From assembly GCF_023078275.1 (NCBI RefSeq), contig NC_062975.1, positions 26,601,085-26,665,084 on the forward strand: a stretch of 64,000 nucleotides of DNA, given 5' to 3'. Both the position numbers and the translations under genes were made by a program. The stretch is from Leguminivora glycinivorella (taxonomy: Eukaryota; Arthropoda; Insecta; Lepidoptera; Tortricidae). Shown one piece after another: positions 11,215-21,912 of the stretch (within the stretch, counting starts at the first letter, position 1; every line of letters begins with the position of its first letter). The notes below the pieces were generated by a model, which was given only the letters and a program-made list of their open reading frames with translations, searched no databases and was not told where the DNA came from.

Positions 11215-12136
11215 GTACAGCTCGAAGAATAGCCCATTTGGAACGACATCAAACCTATTTGAGAATGATATTGAAAAGATATTAACACGAGTTCATAATT
11301 GTTTTTCGTGCAAGCATCCCATTTGCACTATTTAAATACATAATTTTAAGGATATATTATGTCAAAGCGAAATGAATAAGTGGATGACAGCTAACTATGG
11401 CCTATTTCACAATAGCGATAATTGTCGCCGGACAGTGACACTTCGCCGTTCATTGCATGTTCAACAAGGCAATATTGATGCTGAGTAACAATGTTACTTA
11501 TCAACCCAGAAATAGGCACAGATTTGTCACTATCAAGTGTCAATGTAACTAGGGTGAAATAGTCCATTGCGAGCAGAACCATCTGCAATAGATGCCACTA
11601 GGATTATTATATGATATCGTTTATATGCCCGTTTTATATCAAGAGCACGTCCAAAATAGCCTACTGGTTGTCTTACTACTTACTAAGAGCCTACTCGTCC
11701 TAAATATTACTCAAGGCACGTATCCATTTGGCAAGCAAAAAACTCGTTATTAAAAGGAAAACTCCAGCCTTTATATTGTCGATGCGGGCATAACGCAAAC
11801 AGTTTATGGTAATCACTGGCCCTTAGTTTATCGTGGACACCTGGCTTAGTGCGGGCACTTATGATATTGATTAGTGGAGACGGTAAAAATTAAATGTGCT
11901 ATTTTCAAGTAGGTACATAAATAGGCACTCATGTACTGCAGACTATTGGACACATCTGAATATAAGGTAGTCCGAAGTGGGATCCTCGGTTTCTATAGAA
12001 TTGACCACTTTTGCTTCACTCTTCTTGGGATATAAAGTTTTGGATTCCTCGGTACGGACCCAGACCGTTTTAGTGTGAGCCATCCCTTTTGGTGTTTCCA
12101 GCCTTGAAGACGCAAAAATCTGATGCATGATATGCA
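11215..12136. other. no gene seen
   Basis: AT-rich DNA; short open frames on the minus strand show no recognisable motif. Confidence 0.45.
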
Positions 12137-12232
12137 TTACCCCCCTATTCATAAACGTTCACTAAAGTTATCAAGCCGAGTCGTTTTTATCGGCTTGATA
12201 ATTTTAGTTAACGTTTATGAATAAGGGAGTAA
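12137..12232. mobile_element. hairpin MITE
   Basis: Left arm 12143-12179 (CCCTATTCATAAACGTT onward) pairs with right arm 12190-12227 (to AACGTTTATGAATAAGGG) with only a few mismatches and a loop of about 10 bases. The stem extends into flanking TTAC/GTAA. This near-complete foldback with no core is typical of a very small MITE. A separate perfect palindrome, AAGGGAGTAACTCCCTT, overlaps its right edge. Confidence 0.6.
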
Positions 12233-12240
12233 CTCCCTTA

Positions 12241-13528
12241 TTAATCTGTAAAATTTAGGTTTTCAAGTTTCGAGCAGCTGTATTTTTTGGATCGTCCACA
12301 TTCGTCGTTATTGAGTTTTTGACCTCCATCTCCCCAAACTCCACTCGACTTCAAGTTATCTCACTTTTTAACCAAATTTCATTACACAAACATCCCATAT
12401 AACTGTACTAACATTGTTCTAAGGTTTATATTATACTTACCTAAAGGCTAGAGTAGCGTTGTTTAGATTCGTGCGGTGCGTCGTGCAGGATCGCTGACCT
12501 TGTGCGGACGAAGGGAAATGCTTTCCTTCTGCCCGTCGGGAGATATGCTCTACTTGGGCTGTTGTTCGGCTTTGACTTAGTTTTTATACAGTTATATAAC
12601 TTCTGTTGTACATTTGTAAAACGTATACTTTTTTCTATTAGTAGTACTTATTGATACAGGTACTTTACATTGTTATCACATACAACTTTAATGAAGATTA
12701 TTAGATTACCTACTACATAGAGTTTATAATAAAAAATTAAGATCACTTCCTCAGGAAACATAAAATGCTGACGATTTGACATATTAAATATTTTGTGTGT
12801 CTTACAAATGTCGTTTTAAATAACATAGTATCTAGAGTCACTGGTAAGTTTAATAACATTTTTGGTATAAATGTACCGCTTTTCTTTTACAGAGATTCGT
12901 AAATAAATCATTGACAGACACATCTACTAGTATGTCCTATGACTCATGTAATAGGGTAAACTACGCAAAGATACTGTACCTTTATGGACAAGTGCCAACA
13001 TTAAATCCACCATACCCCTTATCCGTTCTTTCATAAATCAAGGCACCTTTAAAACAAAGATGACTAAAAGGTCAGCTCCTTTGGATATCATGCCTTTATT
13101 ACAGTATACCTGTCAATCAAGCCAACCGAAACGGCTCAAAGCGCGCAGACGTCCGGTGCCTTATTCGTCGCTGCTGACTTAACGTGGTCATTGATCGACT
13201 GTGTTACGATGGACTAAGAGTTAGAAATGGTCAGGGTATTGTGTTGATGAGGGACTTACGCCGTGTCTCGCCGTTGCGCGGGCGCTGGCGAGTCAAGCCG
13301 AAAACCAGAGTATCATGATCTGAACGTCAAAGTCTGTTGACCAAATGTATTCCTCTTTTTCATTGCAGAAGATAAAGTACACCTTTGATGCAAGCTAAGC
13401 ATTGAGTACCGCTCTAACTCACAATGTACCATTTTATATTTTCCTACATAGGTTTACGAATGACGGTTGGATGGTCAAAACAGGAATATGGACACCCATT
13501 TCTTCTACCAAGAAAATAGACAATAATG
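12241..13528. other. no gene seen
   Basis: AT-rich DNA, with a short CpG-rich patch at about 13140-13300. No coding signal recognised. Confidence 0.4.
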
Positions 13529-13532
13529 TGTG

Positions 13533-13922
13533 TATGGGACATGCGTTCGCATCGGCGGCCGGAGACAACTGAAGCGCGCGCAGGCGCCGCGCGCATATTT
13601 ACGTTGCCGTTGGAGTGAGACGAAAGATCGGACGTGCCACTCTTACGGCCGAGAGTCGATGCAGACGGGTAATCCAAGAAAGCAGTTTTGCCAACTACCC
13701 ATTCTGTATATTTACCATAAGAGCGAGATAGATATCATGCCATCGCGTTAGTATTTGCGTTCTTAATACTTAGGGTAAACTTAGATTAATCAACTTATGA
13801 CTACCTATTTTGTTGTTTTTCTTTAATATGAAAACTGTATATATAGCGATAAGTTATTAAAATAAATGTTCATTATTCTACTGGTATCGGCGTTTGAATC
13901 ATCTCCTGCCTAGGTCCCCATA
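13533..13922 (+). repeat. 5' LTR of the CsRn1-clade element
   Basis: 390 bp identical by eye to 17903-18292, offset 4370 with no indels. It starts TATGGGAC and ends GTCCCCATA, short imperfect inverted ends rather than the usual TG...CA. A TATATAT stretch near 13837 and AATAAA near 13860 could serve as promoter and polyadenylation signals. Confidence 0.9.
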
Positions 13923-13923
13923 T

Positions 13924-13938
13924 TTGGTGACCCTCGAC
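13924..13938 (+). other. primer-binding site
   Basis: TGGTGACCCTCGACG begins one base after the 5' LTR. TGGTGACC is complementary to a tRNA 3' end reading GGTCACCA. The CsRn1 clade is known to use tRNA-Trp for this; the exact tRNA here is inferred. Confidence 0.75.
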
Positions 13939-13947
13939 GCTCACAAG

Positions 13948-14823
13948 ATGTCGGACACGGAGGAAAACCCAACACGGAAGGAGCAAGCTCCAGCACCGGA
14001 GCTGTCACAATCAAGCTACGATCTCGCCGGGATCTCCATTCAGTCCAAATTACTGCCGTTTTGGCGCGAAAATCCACGCTTATGGTTTGCGCAGTTCGAA
14101 GCAATCGTAGAACCGTTAAAAACCAGCGACGACCAGAAATTCAGATACGCGCTCGGCGTAATGCAAGCAGCCGATATTCAACAAGTCAGCGACATTATTC
14201 TTAAACCTAATATGACCGGCAAGTACAGCGCGCTCAAGACACGTCTTCTTTCTGTTTACGAAGAATCTGCATCCAGGCAATTCCAGAAGCTCATCAGCGG
14301 TCTCGAGCTAGGAGATCAGAAGCCGACACAGTTATTAAGAAGAATGCGAGAATTAGGCAAGAATATGGTACCAGACGACGGTTTGCGAGTCATATGGATG
14401 AATCAACTTCCAGTGCAAGTACGCACCGTTCTATCAGTCAACAATGAGTCATCACTGGATATCCTTGCCGCCATGGCCGACAAGATGCTAGAGCACACCG
14501 AACCAGTCACAGTTGCAGCAGTCACAAGAACCTCAGAAGCCCAAGCCCCACCAAGCAGTGACATCGCACTTTTCGAAAAGCTGTCTCAAAAGCTTGAGAA
14601 TTTGACGCTCGAAATTGCAGCGCTACGTTCCAGCGGCCGGCAACGCTATCGCCGTCCCTTTCGCTCTCGCAGTCGTTCCCGTTCACGATCAAGACCGACG
14701 CACGAAATTACACGCAAGCCAGGTGATCCTGGATGGCTCTGCAGATACCACTTCAGATTTGGAGACAGGGCACGAAAATGTGAATCGCCGTGTAGCAAGA
14801 ACCACAACACGTCGGAAAACTAA
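13948..14823 (+). CDS. gag: Gag of the CsRn1-clade element
   Basis: About 291 codons from the ATG just downstream of the primer-binding site; earlier in-frame codons would lie in the LTR and have no ATG. The product is the structural protein that packages the element RNA. The N-terminal two-thirds contains the LWFAQFEA block (residues about 45-55) typical of this gag group. A basic, Arg/Ser-rich stretch (RSRSRSRSRSR) precedes the Cys/His motif at about residue 264: C-x2-H-x9-C-x3-C, the CHCC signature of the CsRn1 clade, in place of the usual CCHC knuckle. The stop is at 14821-14823. The pol frame is open from about 14796 in the -1 frame, so a -1 frameshift near GGAAAAC (14814-14820) is the likely expression route. 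Confidence 0.88.
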   Translation: MSDTEENPTRKEQAPAPELSQSSYDLAGISIQSKLLPFWRENPRLWFAQFEAIVEPLKTSDDQKFRYALGVMQAADIQQVSDIILKPNMTGKYSALKTRLLSVYEESASRQFQKLISGLELGDQKPTQLLRRMRELGKNMVPDDGLRVIWMNQLPVQVRTVLSVNNESSLDILAAMADKMLEHTEPVTVAAVTRTSEAQAPPSSDIALFEKLSQKLENLTLEIAALRSSGRQRYRRPFRSRSRSRSRSRPTHEITRKPGDPGWLCRYHFRFGDRARKCESPCSKNHNTSEN

Positions 14824-15425
14824 TACCCACACCGACTTTGGCGGGCGTCGGTGTTCCTGCAGTTAGCAACCGCCTATGTGTCATCGATCGCAACTCTCGA
14901 GAACGTTACCTCGTAGACACTGGCGCAGAAATATCTGTACTGTCGTCGCACCATAAGAAAAACCAGATATCAAGCACCTACAAACTTTATGCTGCAAACA
15001 ACACACCGATTAAGACCTATGGGGACAAGACGATCACTCTTAACCTCGGGCTGCGACGAGACTTGCGTTGGACATTCGTCATAGCAGACATCAAGACCTC
15101 AATCCTCGGAGCAGATTTCATCAGACACTACAAGTTACTCATCGACCTAGACCAGAAGAAGCTCATCGACAAGACCACTAAATTTCAAGTCGACGCCGTA
15201 GAAGTCTCAACCACTCAAGAAGCCGTTTACCTGATTAGCAGCGACCAAGAATTCTACGATATACTGAGAGAATATCCTGACGTACTTCGACCTATGTCGG
15301 TGAAGACACCTGCCAAGCACAATGTACAGCACTTCATCACGACGACCGGCCCCCACTCTTCGCTAGGCCACGCCCTCTGCCGCCCGACAAATATGCAGCG
15401 GCGAAGGCTGAATTCGAACGCCTGA
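14796..15425 (+). pseudogene. pol: Pol N-terminal part: aspartic protease (frame-broken)
   Basis: Opens in the -1 frame relative to gag, with no ATG, and overlaps the end of gag. It contains the retroviral-type protease active site DTGAEIS at about 14914 and a downstream ILGADF block (about 15104) that fits the second conserved protease segment. The protease processes the polyprotein. About 70 bases before the RT begins the frame is lost at a run of five C (15350-15354), and the reading passes into a frame that ends at 15423-15425. RT continues in another frame. A single-base change is enough to explain it. Confidence 0.8.
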
Positions 15426-16906
15426 TGGCAATGGGCATCTGTGAACCCTCAAACAGCCCCTGGGCGAGTCCACTGCACGTCGTCACGAAAAAGGATGGGA
15501 CCCTACGAGTATGTGGGGATTATAGACGCCTCAACGCAGTAACGCAACCTGACCGTTATCCACTACCTCGAATTCAAGACTTTACGTACCAGCTGCACGA
15601 TAAGAAGATTTTTTCGAAGCTTGATCTGAAGATGGCATACTTTTGGATACCTATGAACAAAGAAGACGCACAGAAAACCTCGATTATTACGCCGTTCGGT
15701 TTATTTAAATTTAACTCCATGACGTTTGGCCTTCGTAACTCAAGCCAAACTTTCCAACGATTCATGCACGACGTTCTACGAGGCATAGATGGCTGTTTCT
15801 GCTTCGTCGACGATCTTCTGCTGTCATCCTACAACGAAGAAGAGCACAAGACGCTGCTTCGCCAAGTCCTAGAGCGCCTTGACAAGTACGGCGTAACACT
15901 TAACGTCGATAAATGCGAGTTTGGGCGAAGAAAAATCAATTTCCTCGGCTATGAAGTTTCATCTGATGGCATCAGTCCCACTCAAGAGCGGATTCAAGCT
16001 ATATCAAATTACCCGAAGCCGAAGAACGTCTGCGAGCTTAGAAGATTCCTAGGCATGTTGAATTTCTACCGCGACTGCCTACCACACCAAGCTGAACTTC
16101 AATCACAACTAAATAAGTACCTGCACAACTCCAAGAAAAATGACAAGACTCCTATCGAATGGAACCCCGAGACAGAAGAAGCTTTCATAAAATGCCGCCA
16201 AAGCATACTGAAAGCTACGACGCTATCTTATCCAGTTCACGGCGCTCCGCTGAGTATCATGACAGATGCATCAGACCACAGCCTGGGAGGAGTAGTTCAA
16301 CAGAAAGTTGACAACGCATGGAAACCTCTGGCATTTTTCTCGAAGGCAATGAGTCCTACGCAACGCCGCTACAGTACCTACGATCGCGAGCTGTTGGCGA
16401 TTTATACAGCCATCAAACACTTCAGACGACTTATAGAAGGCAATGACGTCATCGTCTACACGGACCACAGACCACTTACACATGCACTTACGCGAGCTCC
16501 GAGCAACAGCGACACCCCGAGACGCGAGCGACAACTGCACTTTATAAGCCAATTTTGTTCGAGCATCCAGTATATTCCAGGCGATAAAAACAACATCGCT
16601 GACGCCTTATCGAGAATCGAAGAAATACAATGTCCCACGGTCATCGACTATGAAAAGCTAGCCACCGACCAGCACGCTGATGAAGAGCTGAAAACATTGA
16701 AAACACGCGAAAATCTCAAGTTCATCGTAGTCGCACTTCCAGGCATCAGCCAACCAATCACATGTGAGAACTCAACCGACACGCCGCGTCCGTATTTACC
16801 TAGTACTTATCGTTATGCTGCATACAAAGCGCAACACGATATAAGTCACTCGGGTGTACGTACAACAAGGAAGCTCGTCACATCGAAATTTTTTGGCCAG
16901 CAATGA
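15425..16906 (+). pseudogene. pol: Pol middle part: reverse transcriptase and RNase H
   Basis: 493 codons open from an ATG that is internal to the original polyprotein. RT blocks are in order: SPWASPLHVVTKKDG and DYRRLNAVT (first 45 residues), LDLKMAYFWIP with the first catalytic Asp (about 75), FGLRNSSQTFQRFM (about 100-115), and the catalytic FVDD box (about 127-130, nt 15805). LGYEVSSDGI and LRRFLGMLNFYR follow. RNase H starts at about residue 278 (TDASDHSLGG) and includes YDRELLAIY and YTDHRPLTHAL. The end overlaps the start of the integrase zinc finger. The frame is lost at a run of six T (16889-16894) and stops at 16904-16906. Confidence 0.88.
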
Positions 16907-17892
16907 ACAGAGACGTCGCGCAATGGACTCGAGCTTGCATTGGGTGTCAACGAGCTAAGGTTCATCGACATGTCATTCCACCCATCGGCGAGTTCCCGCA
17001 ATCACAACGCTTCGAGCATCTGCACATCGATATTGTGGGCCCTCTGAAAATATCGAATAGTTATCGATATTGCGTCACTATGATCGATCGCTGTACGAAG
17101 TGGCCTGAAGCAGTACCGGTACGCGACATAACAGCGGAAGTAGTGGCTAAAGTCTTGTACGAGCACTGGATTACAAGATTTGGATGTCCACTACGCATCA
17201 CGACTGACCAGGGTCGCACCTTCGAGTCCAGCCTTTTCAACGCTCTCCTGAAGAAGTTTGGAACCACGAGAATACGCACGACAGCCTATCATCCCCAAGC
17301 AAATTCGCAGGTCGAGAGACTCCACCGCACTCTAAAAGCAGCTCTTATGGCAAGAGGACAAGGTTCAAATTGGTCTGAAGAGCTACCGACAGTATTATTT
17401 GGACTACGAGCCGCACTACGCAGCGACAATAACTTAAGTCCTGCCTTAATGACATACGGATCTTCACTACGCATGCCAGCTGATTTTTTCGTACCTACAA
17501 AGTCGAAAATTGAAGATGCAGAATTAGTACGCCGCCTGTCAGAAATAATTTCATCGCTTGTACCTGTAACTCGGACGCACGCCACGCAATTAAGACCCTT
17601 CGTGCACAAGGATTTGACATCGTGCACACACGTCTTCGTCCGTAATGACACCGTGCGACCGCCGCTCACACCACCTTACGATGGCCCATTCGAAGTTTTG
17701 AAACGCTATGACAAATATTTCAAGATACAAATGCCCCAACGAACCACAGTCGTCACCATCGAGCGTTTGAAGCCAGCCTACATCTATGATGAAGCCATCG
17801 CAAGCGCCAGCCAGCCTACGGTTTCGAGCCCGGACATGCAAACATACGTAACAAGATCGGGCAGAGTTACGAAACGGATTCGCTTCGCTTGA
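16903..17892 (+). pseudogene. pol: Pol C-terminal part: integrase
   Basis: 329 codons. The two cysteines of the HHCC zinc finger (C-x2-C, CIGCQ) are at about residue 12-15; the histidine half lies in the previous frame, upstream of the break at 16889-16894. The catalytic core shows the D,D-35-E triad: HIDIVGPL at about 43, TDQGRTFES at about 101, and the Glu in NSQVERLHRTLK at about 136. The C-terminus is basic and ends at the TGA 17890-17892, a few bases before the 3' LTR. Integrase joins the cDNA to chromosomal DNA, giving the observed 4-bp duplication. The domain looks intact apart from the frame break. Confidence 0.88.
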
Positions 17893-17902
17893 GAGGGAGT
17901 GC
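17888..17902 (+). other. polypurine tract
   Basis: The purine-rich GAGAGGGAGT lies immediately before the 3' LTR, the expected position for the plus-strand primer. It overlaps the integrase stop codon. Confidence 0.65.
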
Positions 17903-18292
17903 TATGGGACATGCGTTCGCATCGGCGGCCGGAGACAACTGAAGCGCGCGCAGGCGCCGCGCGCATATTTACGTTGCCGTTGGAGTGAGACGAAAGATCG
18001 GACGTGCCACTCTTACGGCCGAGAGTCGATGCAGACGGGTAATCCAAGAAAGCAGTTTTGCCAACTACCCATTCTGTATATTTACCATAAGAGCGAGATA
18101 GATATCATGCCATCGCGTTAGTATTTGCGTTCTTAATACTTAGGGTAAACTTAGATTAATCAACTTATGACTACCTATTTTGTTGTTTTTCTTTAATATG
18201 AAAACTGTATATATAGCGATAAGTTATTAAAATAAATGTTCATTATTCTACTGGTATCGGCGTTTGAATCATCTCCTGCCTAGGTCCCCATA
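17903..18292 (+). repeat. 3' LTR of the CsRn1-clade element
   Basis: Identical by reading to the 5' LTR at 13533-13922 and followed by the TGTG duplication. Confidence 0.9.
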
Positions 18293-18332
18293 TGTGATCT
18301 GGCTTTAGCTACGAATGACAAAGCAAAAACAG

Positions 18333-18648
18333 ACTGGTCTACCTATGCCTTTATCCATTTCGAACATAGGCCTCCCTTCGTGTACGCCACTTATCCCGGT
18401 CATGGGCCAGTCCCATCCAGAGGTGCCCCGCAGTTTCTCGAATGTCGTCCACCCACGAGCCAACGGATAACTACCAGGCGCTTCTAACATCAGAAAGCGG
18501 CCACCAATTTGTCAAAACTTTTGTCCACCTGCCATCACTCTGCCTAGCAACATGTCCCGCCCAATTCCATTTGAGTTTGGAAATGACGTCACCCACGTCT
18601 TACACCTACTGTCACTTAAACTGGTCTACCTAAGCCTTTGTCTATTTC
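18333..18648 (-). mobile_element. RTE-type LINE, 5' truncated, in 29-bp imperfect direct repeats
   Basis: The minus strand encodes LKWNWAGHVARQSDGRW, then after one stop SWVDDIRETAGHLWMG and LAHDRDKWRTRREAYV. That is the C-terminal end of RTE reverse transcriptases. It is bracketed by ACTGGTCTACCTA-type repeats at 18333-18361 and 18620-18648 (26 of 29 identical), which look like an aged target duplication. The copy carries an in-frame stop and lacks all catalytic domains. Confidence 0.75.
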
Positions 18649-19139
18649 TAGTTAAGCTACCACAATATTTCTGTCTAAATAGAGCCACCTTCCCGCCGCG
18701 GCGTACGTGGCTCGCATACGAACGCAGCGGCCCCGCGGTCGATACGCGGCGTCTAACGAACGATGTTTTCGCGTTACGCCACTTTCCAACGGTTTTTAAT
18801 GCTTTTGGAGTTTTGACGTGGGTAGGAAATGAAAGAAATGATTGGAAAAATGAGGAAATAAAACTTGAATAAATGAAAAGAGTGGAAAAAATAGTCTTGA
18901 ATCAAAAGGCACTACGATCCAAATTGGTGTGTTGCAGTACCTACATACAAGTATGTGTCACTTGGATGTCAATGTAGGTGATTCTTTGTTGCCACTTCTT
19001 GACTTGATAAAAGGCTATTTATTGCAATTAAAATATTCGCGGTAGTAAACAGATGACGAAAGGCGAACCTAGCTGTATTGATGATAAATGTGTTGCCTGA
19101 ATAGACACTAAATAGTAGAACTGTTATATTATAATAGGA
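18649..19139. other. no gene seen; CpG-rich patch
   Basis: A CpG-dense block lies at about 18690-18790 next to AT-rich DNA. No recognisable coding sequence. Confidence 0.35.
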
Positions 19140-19561
19140 TACTCTTTACTGGCACACTCCAGTAGCAAGATGTAAATGAAAAGAAACATCCAAACTTGTA
19201 AAAACACCAAGTCTCGCAACTCAGTTCTTCTGGCGTAAAAAGAGTTGGGATCCCTGTAATACCAAGTCGGTTAATTTATTCAGTCCCTTCTGCCATAAGT
19301 TATTACGTAGTTTACCTATAGCTAACCAAATAACATCTTATAGCCATCATATCAATATTCAAAATATTTCATGTTTTAAAGAAAACAATTTTGTCATCGG
19401 TGTAAGTAATATGATAACTTGTAAGATACACTGTATTTTCATGCGATTTCACGAGAACTGAGTTGCGAGACTTGGTGTTTTTACAAGTTTTGTTTTTGAT
19501 GGGATAAGTACTCTTTACTGGTACACTCCAGTAGCAAGATGTAAATGAGAAGAAACATCCA
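19140..19561. repeat. inverted-repeat element inside 53-bp direct repeats
   Basis: A 53-bp segment at 19140-19192 recurs at 19509-19561 with two differences. Just inside are perfect 37-bp inverted repeats, 19192-19228 and 19454-19490 (ACTTGGTGTTTTTACAAG on the right arm). The core between the arms is about 225 bp, AT-rich and non-coding. The inverted arms suggest a MITE; the 53-bp direct repeats are far longer than usual target duplications and are unexplained. Confidence 0.7.
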
Positions 19562-20210
19562 TTGACTGGGTAAATATAGAAGCAGACAATAGACAGTTTA
19601 ATTGATAAAGAGATCGCTTTATAACAGGGCTTCCAGAAGTTTTACAGCAGGTACGTATCATAGTGACATAAGCATAAGCAAGCGTTGCGTTGCCAGCAAC
19701 ATCTTAATTGACAGACGATCAAACATGGCGTAAAAGCGTTGGACTAAGCCTAGAAGCCTACGAAGGTGTGTCTTTCCTGATCTAATTAATAGCTCCTAAT
19801 TTCAATAATCATCATTAAAAAGGCGATGAATATTAAGTAAAATATATTGTTACCTAATTACTATATTATTGATCAATTCTGAAATCGTTCTTTGTTTGCT
19901 AATTCTTCTTAACGATGATCTATGTCAACACGCTAACGATGCAAAATAATGAAAGTTCGGGGAAAAATCTTTACACAAGCAACAATAGATAGGTACAAAT
20001 TATAGTTGTAGTACTACTATTTTTCATGTTGTTTATTTACCTGATAAGGTAGAATGTGGAGTTGAAACTAAATATAGTATGGCAATATTTTGATAATAAA
20101 CATGAGATCGCAATAAATAATTATTATGTCCGGGGCTGGCAAAACGTCCCACTTTGTTATTTACTGCAAGGGTGACAATAGTTTAGTATTTTAATAACGA
20201 AAAGTGGGTT
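19562..20210. other. no gene seen
   Basis: AT-rich DNA up to the LINE. The 5' boundary of the LINE lies somewhere near its last 60 bases. Confidence 0.4.
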
Positions 20211-21785
20211 ATGCAGGCCTCGGAGCAATTTGTACCTACAGTCGCTATCAAATATATGAGACCTTCCAAAGCATCGAAAAACAGCACAGATATTTACGGT
20301 CTATCCGCTAGCCTTCTTATACACGCCAGTCCGGCTATCAGTTTCATTCTCTCGAATCTATTTAACAACTGTATGCAGTCAGGGAAGTATCCGGACAGCT
20401 TTAAAAAAGTAAAGATACGTCCACTGTACAAAGGAAAAGGACCTAAATCCATCATGAAGTCCTACCGTCCAATATCGCTGGTACCAGCCCCTAGCAAATG
20501 GCTCGAAGTTGGGATTAACAATAGACTGCTAGAGTACTGGCTCCCCCAAAACGTCTTATCGGACCGTCAGTATGCATACCGGCAAGGACGATCCACCACT
20601 GACCTGGTGCGCGACGTAGTATACGACGTGGTACGCGCGCGCGAGGAGAGCCGTCACGTGGCGGTTGTATGCTGTGACCTGTCGCGCGCGTTCGATACCG
20701 CCGACCACTCGCTCGTCGCGACCAAGCTCGCACATTGTGGGATCAGAGGCCCGGCCCTGAGCCTGCTGATGTCCTTCATGACGAACCGAACCCAGACGGT
20801 CGTCGGCGAAGGCGGACAAGTCTCGTCTGCGGAGATGAAAAACCTGATGGGCGTACCGCAGGGATCTTGCCTATCGAATACCCTCTTTAGCTTGTTATTA
20901 AATGATCTCCCGCAGGCGATAAAAAACGCCAGCATATTTATGTATGCCGACGACGTCACAGCAGTGGTCAGCGCTCCATCTGAATATGAGTTGTGCACAG
21001 CCCTGAATGACACCGTAGGGCAACTACACGAATGGTTTAAATCAAATGGTCTGGCATTAAACAAGGAAAAAACAAGCTTTATGATGATCAGACTGAATGG
21101 CCACTCGAGTCAAAACCACAAAGTGTGTGCAGGCGATGCCCCTATACAGCAAGCGACCTGCACACGCCTACTGGGATTCCACATCGGCAGGGCCCTAGTG
21201 TGGGAGACGCACTTGGACGAGCTGTGCAGTCGGCTCGGAAGCGCGTGCTTCGCGCTGCGGCGGCTTGCGCGAACAGCCGGGCGAGCCGCGGTGCGCGAGT
21301 GCTATTTCGCAACGGTGCACTCTTTGCTCACATACGGCACCGAATTGTGGGGTCGTGCCTCAGAATGGCAGAGAGTGTTTTCCATGCAAAAAAGAGCCTT
21401 AAGAGCGATGGCCGACTTGCCAGCGGACGCCTCAGTTCGGTTGCTATTTCGCGAATTTCAGATCTTGCCCTTGCCTTGTTTATACTTATACCAGGTGGCG
21501 GTGTTTACTCACCTACATCTGGATGTATTCAAGCGCAAGGGAATAAATTCCAACTACAACCTGCGCAGCAACAAGAACTCGAGGAGACTGGTGTCAGATC
21601 CGCACAAACTCGCCAAGTCAGAGCGGTCTGTATACTACGCAGGGCCCTCCGTCTACAACCGTTTACCTGATACGGTAAGAAATGCAGCTTCCGTTGCGCT
21701 ATTTAAACTAAAATTGAAGGAATGGCTCCAGGAGAACAATTTTTATGATTACGGCAATTTCTTTAATCTGCCCCCCACATTGTAA
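20211..21785 (+). CDS. LINE reverse transcriptase ORF (partial)
   Basis: 524 codons from an ATG, although the native start lies in lost 5' sequence. RT blocks: VKIRPLYKGKG and YRPISLVP at about 67-90, YRQGRSTTD at about 122, DLSRAFD with the first catalytic Asp at about 156, MGVPQGSCLSNTLFS at about 213, and YADD at about 244. The C-terminal part has LLGFHIGRALVWETH and MQKRALRAMADLP, the usual end of insect LINE ORF2. It reverse-transcribes the element RNA at the target site. The uninterrupted frame and GC-rich codons differ clearly from the AT-rich flanks. No stop or frameshift is seen. Confidence 0.85.
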   Translation: MQASEQFVPTVAIKYMRPSKASKNSTDIYGLSASLLIHASPAISFILSNLFNNCMQSGKYPDSFKKVKIRPLYKGKGPKSIMKSYRPISLVPAPSKWLEVGINNRLLEYWLPQNVLSDRQYAYRQGRSTTDLVRDVVYDVVRAREESRHVAVVCCDLSRAFDTADHSLVATKLAHCGIRGPALSLLMSFMTNRTQTVVGEGGQVSSAEMKNLMGVPQGSCLSNTLFSLLLNDLPQAIKNASIFMYADDVTAVVSAPSEYELCTALNDTVGQLHEWFKSNGLALNKEKTSFMMIRLNGHSSQNHKVCAGDAPIQQATCTRLLGFHIGRALVWETHLDELCSRLGSACFALRRLARTAGRAAVRECYFATVHSLLTYGTELWGRASEWQRVFSMQKRALRAMADLPADASVRLLFREFQILPLPCLYLYQVAVFTHLHLDVFKRKGINSNYNLRSNKNSRRLVSDPHKLAKSERSVYYAGPSVYNRLPDTVRNAASVALFKLKLKEWLQENNFYDYGNFFNLPPTL

Positions 21786-21912
21786 AAAGAATAATAATAA
21801 TATATGTACCTATTAAGTGTATATCTATGATAATATTTGATACTTTCTTTGCGACCTATAACATTATGTTACTAATAAAATATTTCATTTCATTTCATTT
21901 CATTTCATTTCT
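20211..21912 (+). mobile_element. non-LTR retrotransposon (CR1/Jockey-type), 5' truncated
   Basis: Plus-strand LINE containing the RT ORF, a short 3' UTR with AATAAAATATTTC (about 21875), and a terminal (CATTT)n microsatellite at about 21884-21912. It is GC-richer than the other two LINEs in the window (2357-4640 and 62786-64000) and has a different tail unit, so it is a separate family. The endonuclease domain is missing. Confidence 0.85.

Larger units (their letters stand above)
13533..18292 (+). mobile_element. Ty3/Gypsy LTR retrotransposon, CsRn1 clade
   Basis: A 4760-bp element with two 390-bp LTRs, flanked by TGTG at 13529-13532 and 18293-18296 (4-bp target duplication). A primer-binding site follows the 5' LTR and a purine-rich tract precedes the 3' LTR. 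Gag carries the CHCC-type Cys/His motif characteristic of the CsRn1 clade (the silkworm element Kabuki belongs there), and pol has the order protease, RT, RNase H, integrase. The two LTRs read identical over their length, so the insertion is very recent. Pol is nonetheless cut into three frames by two single-base breaks. There is no env-like ORF. Confidence 0.92.

Noticed and set aside
17289..17669. 126-codon minus-strand frame opposite the integrase
   Set aside because: It is the antisense shadow of the integrase-coding strand, with no independent features.
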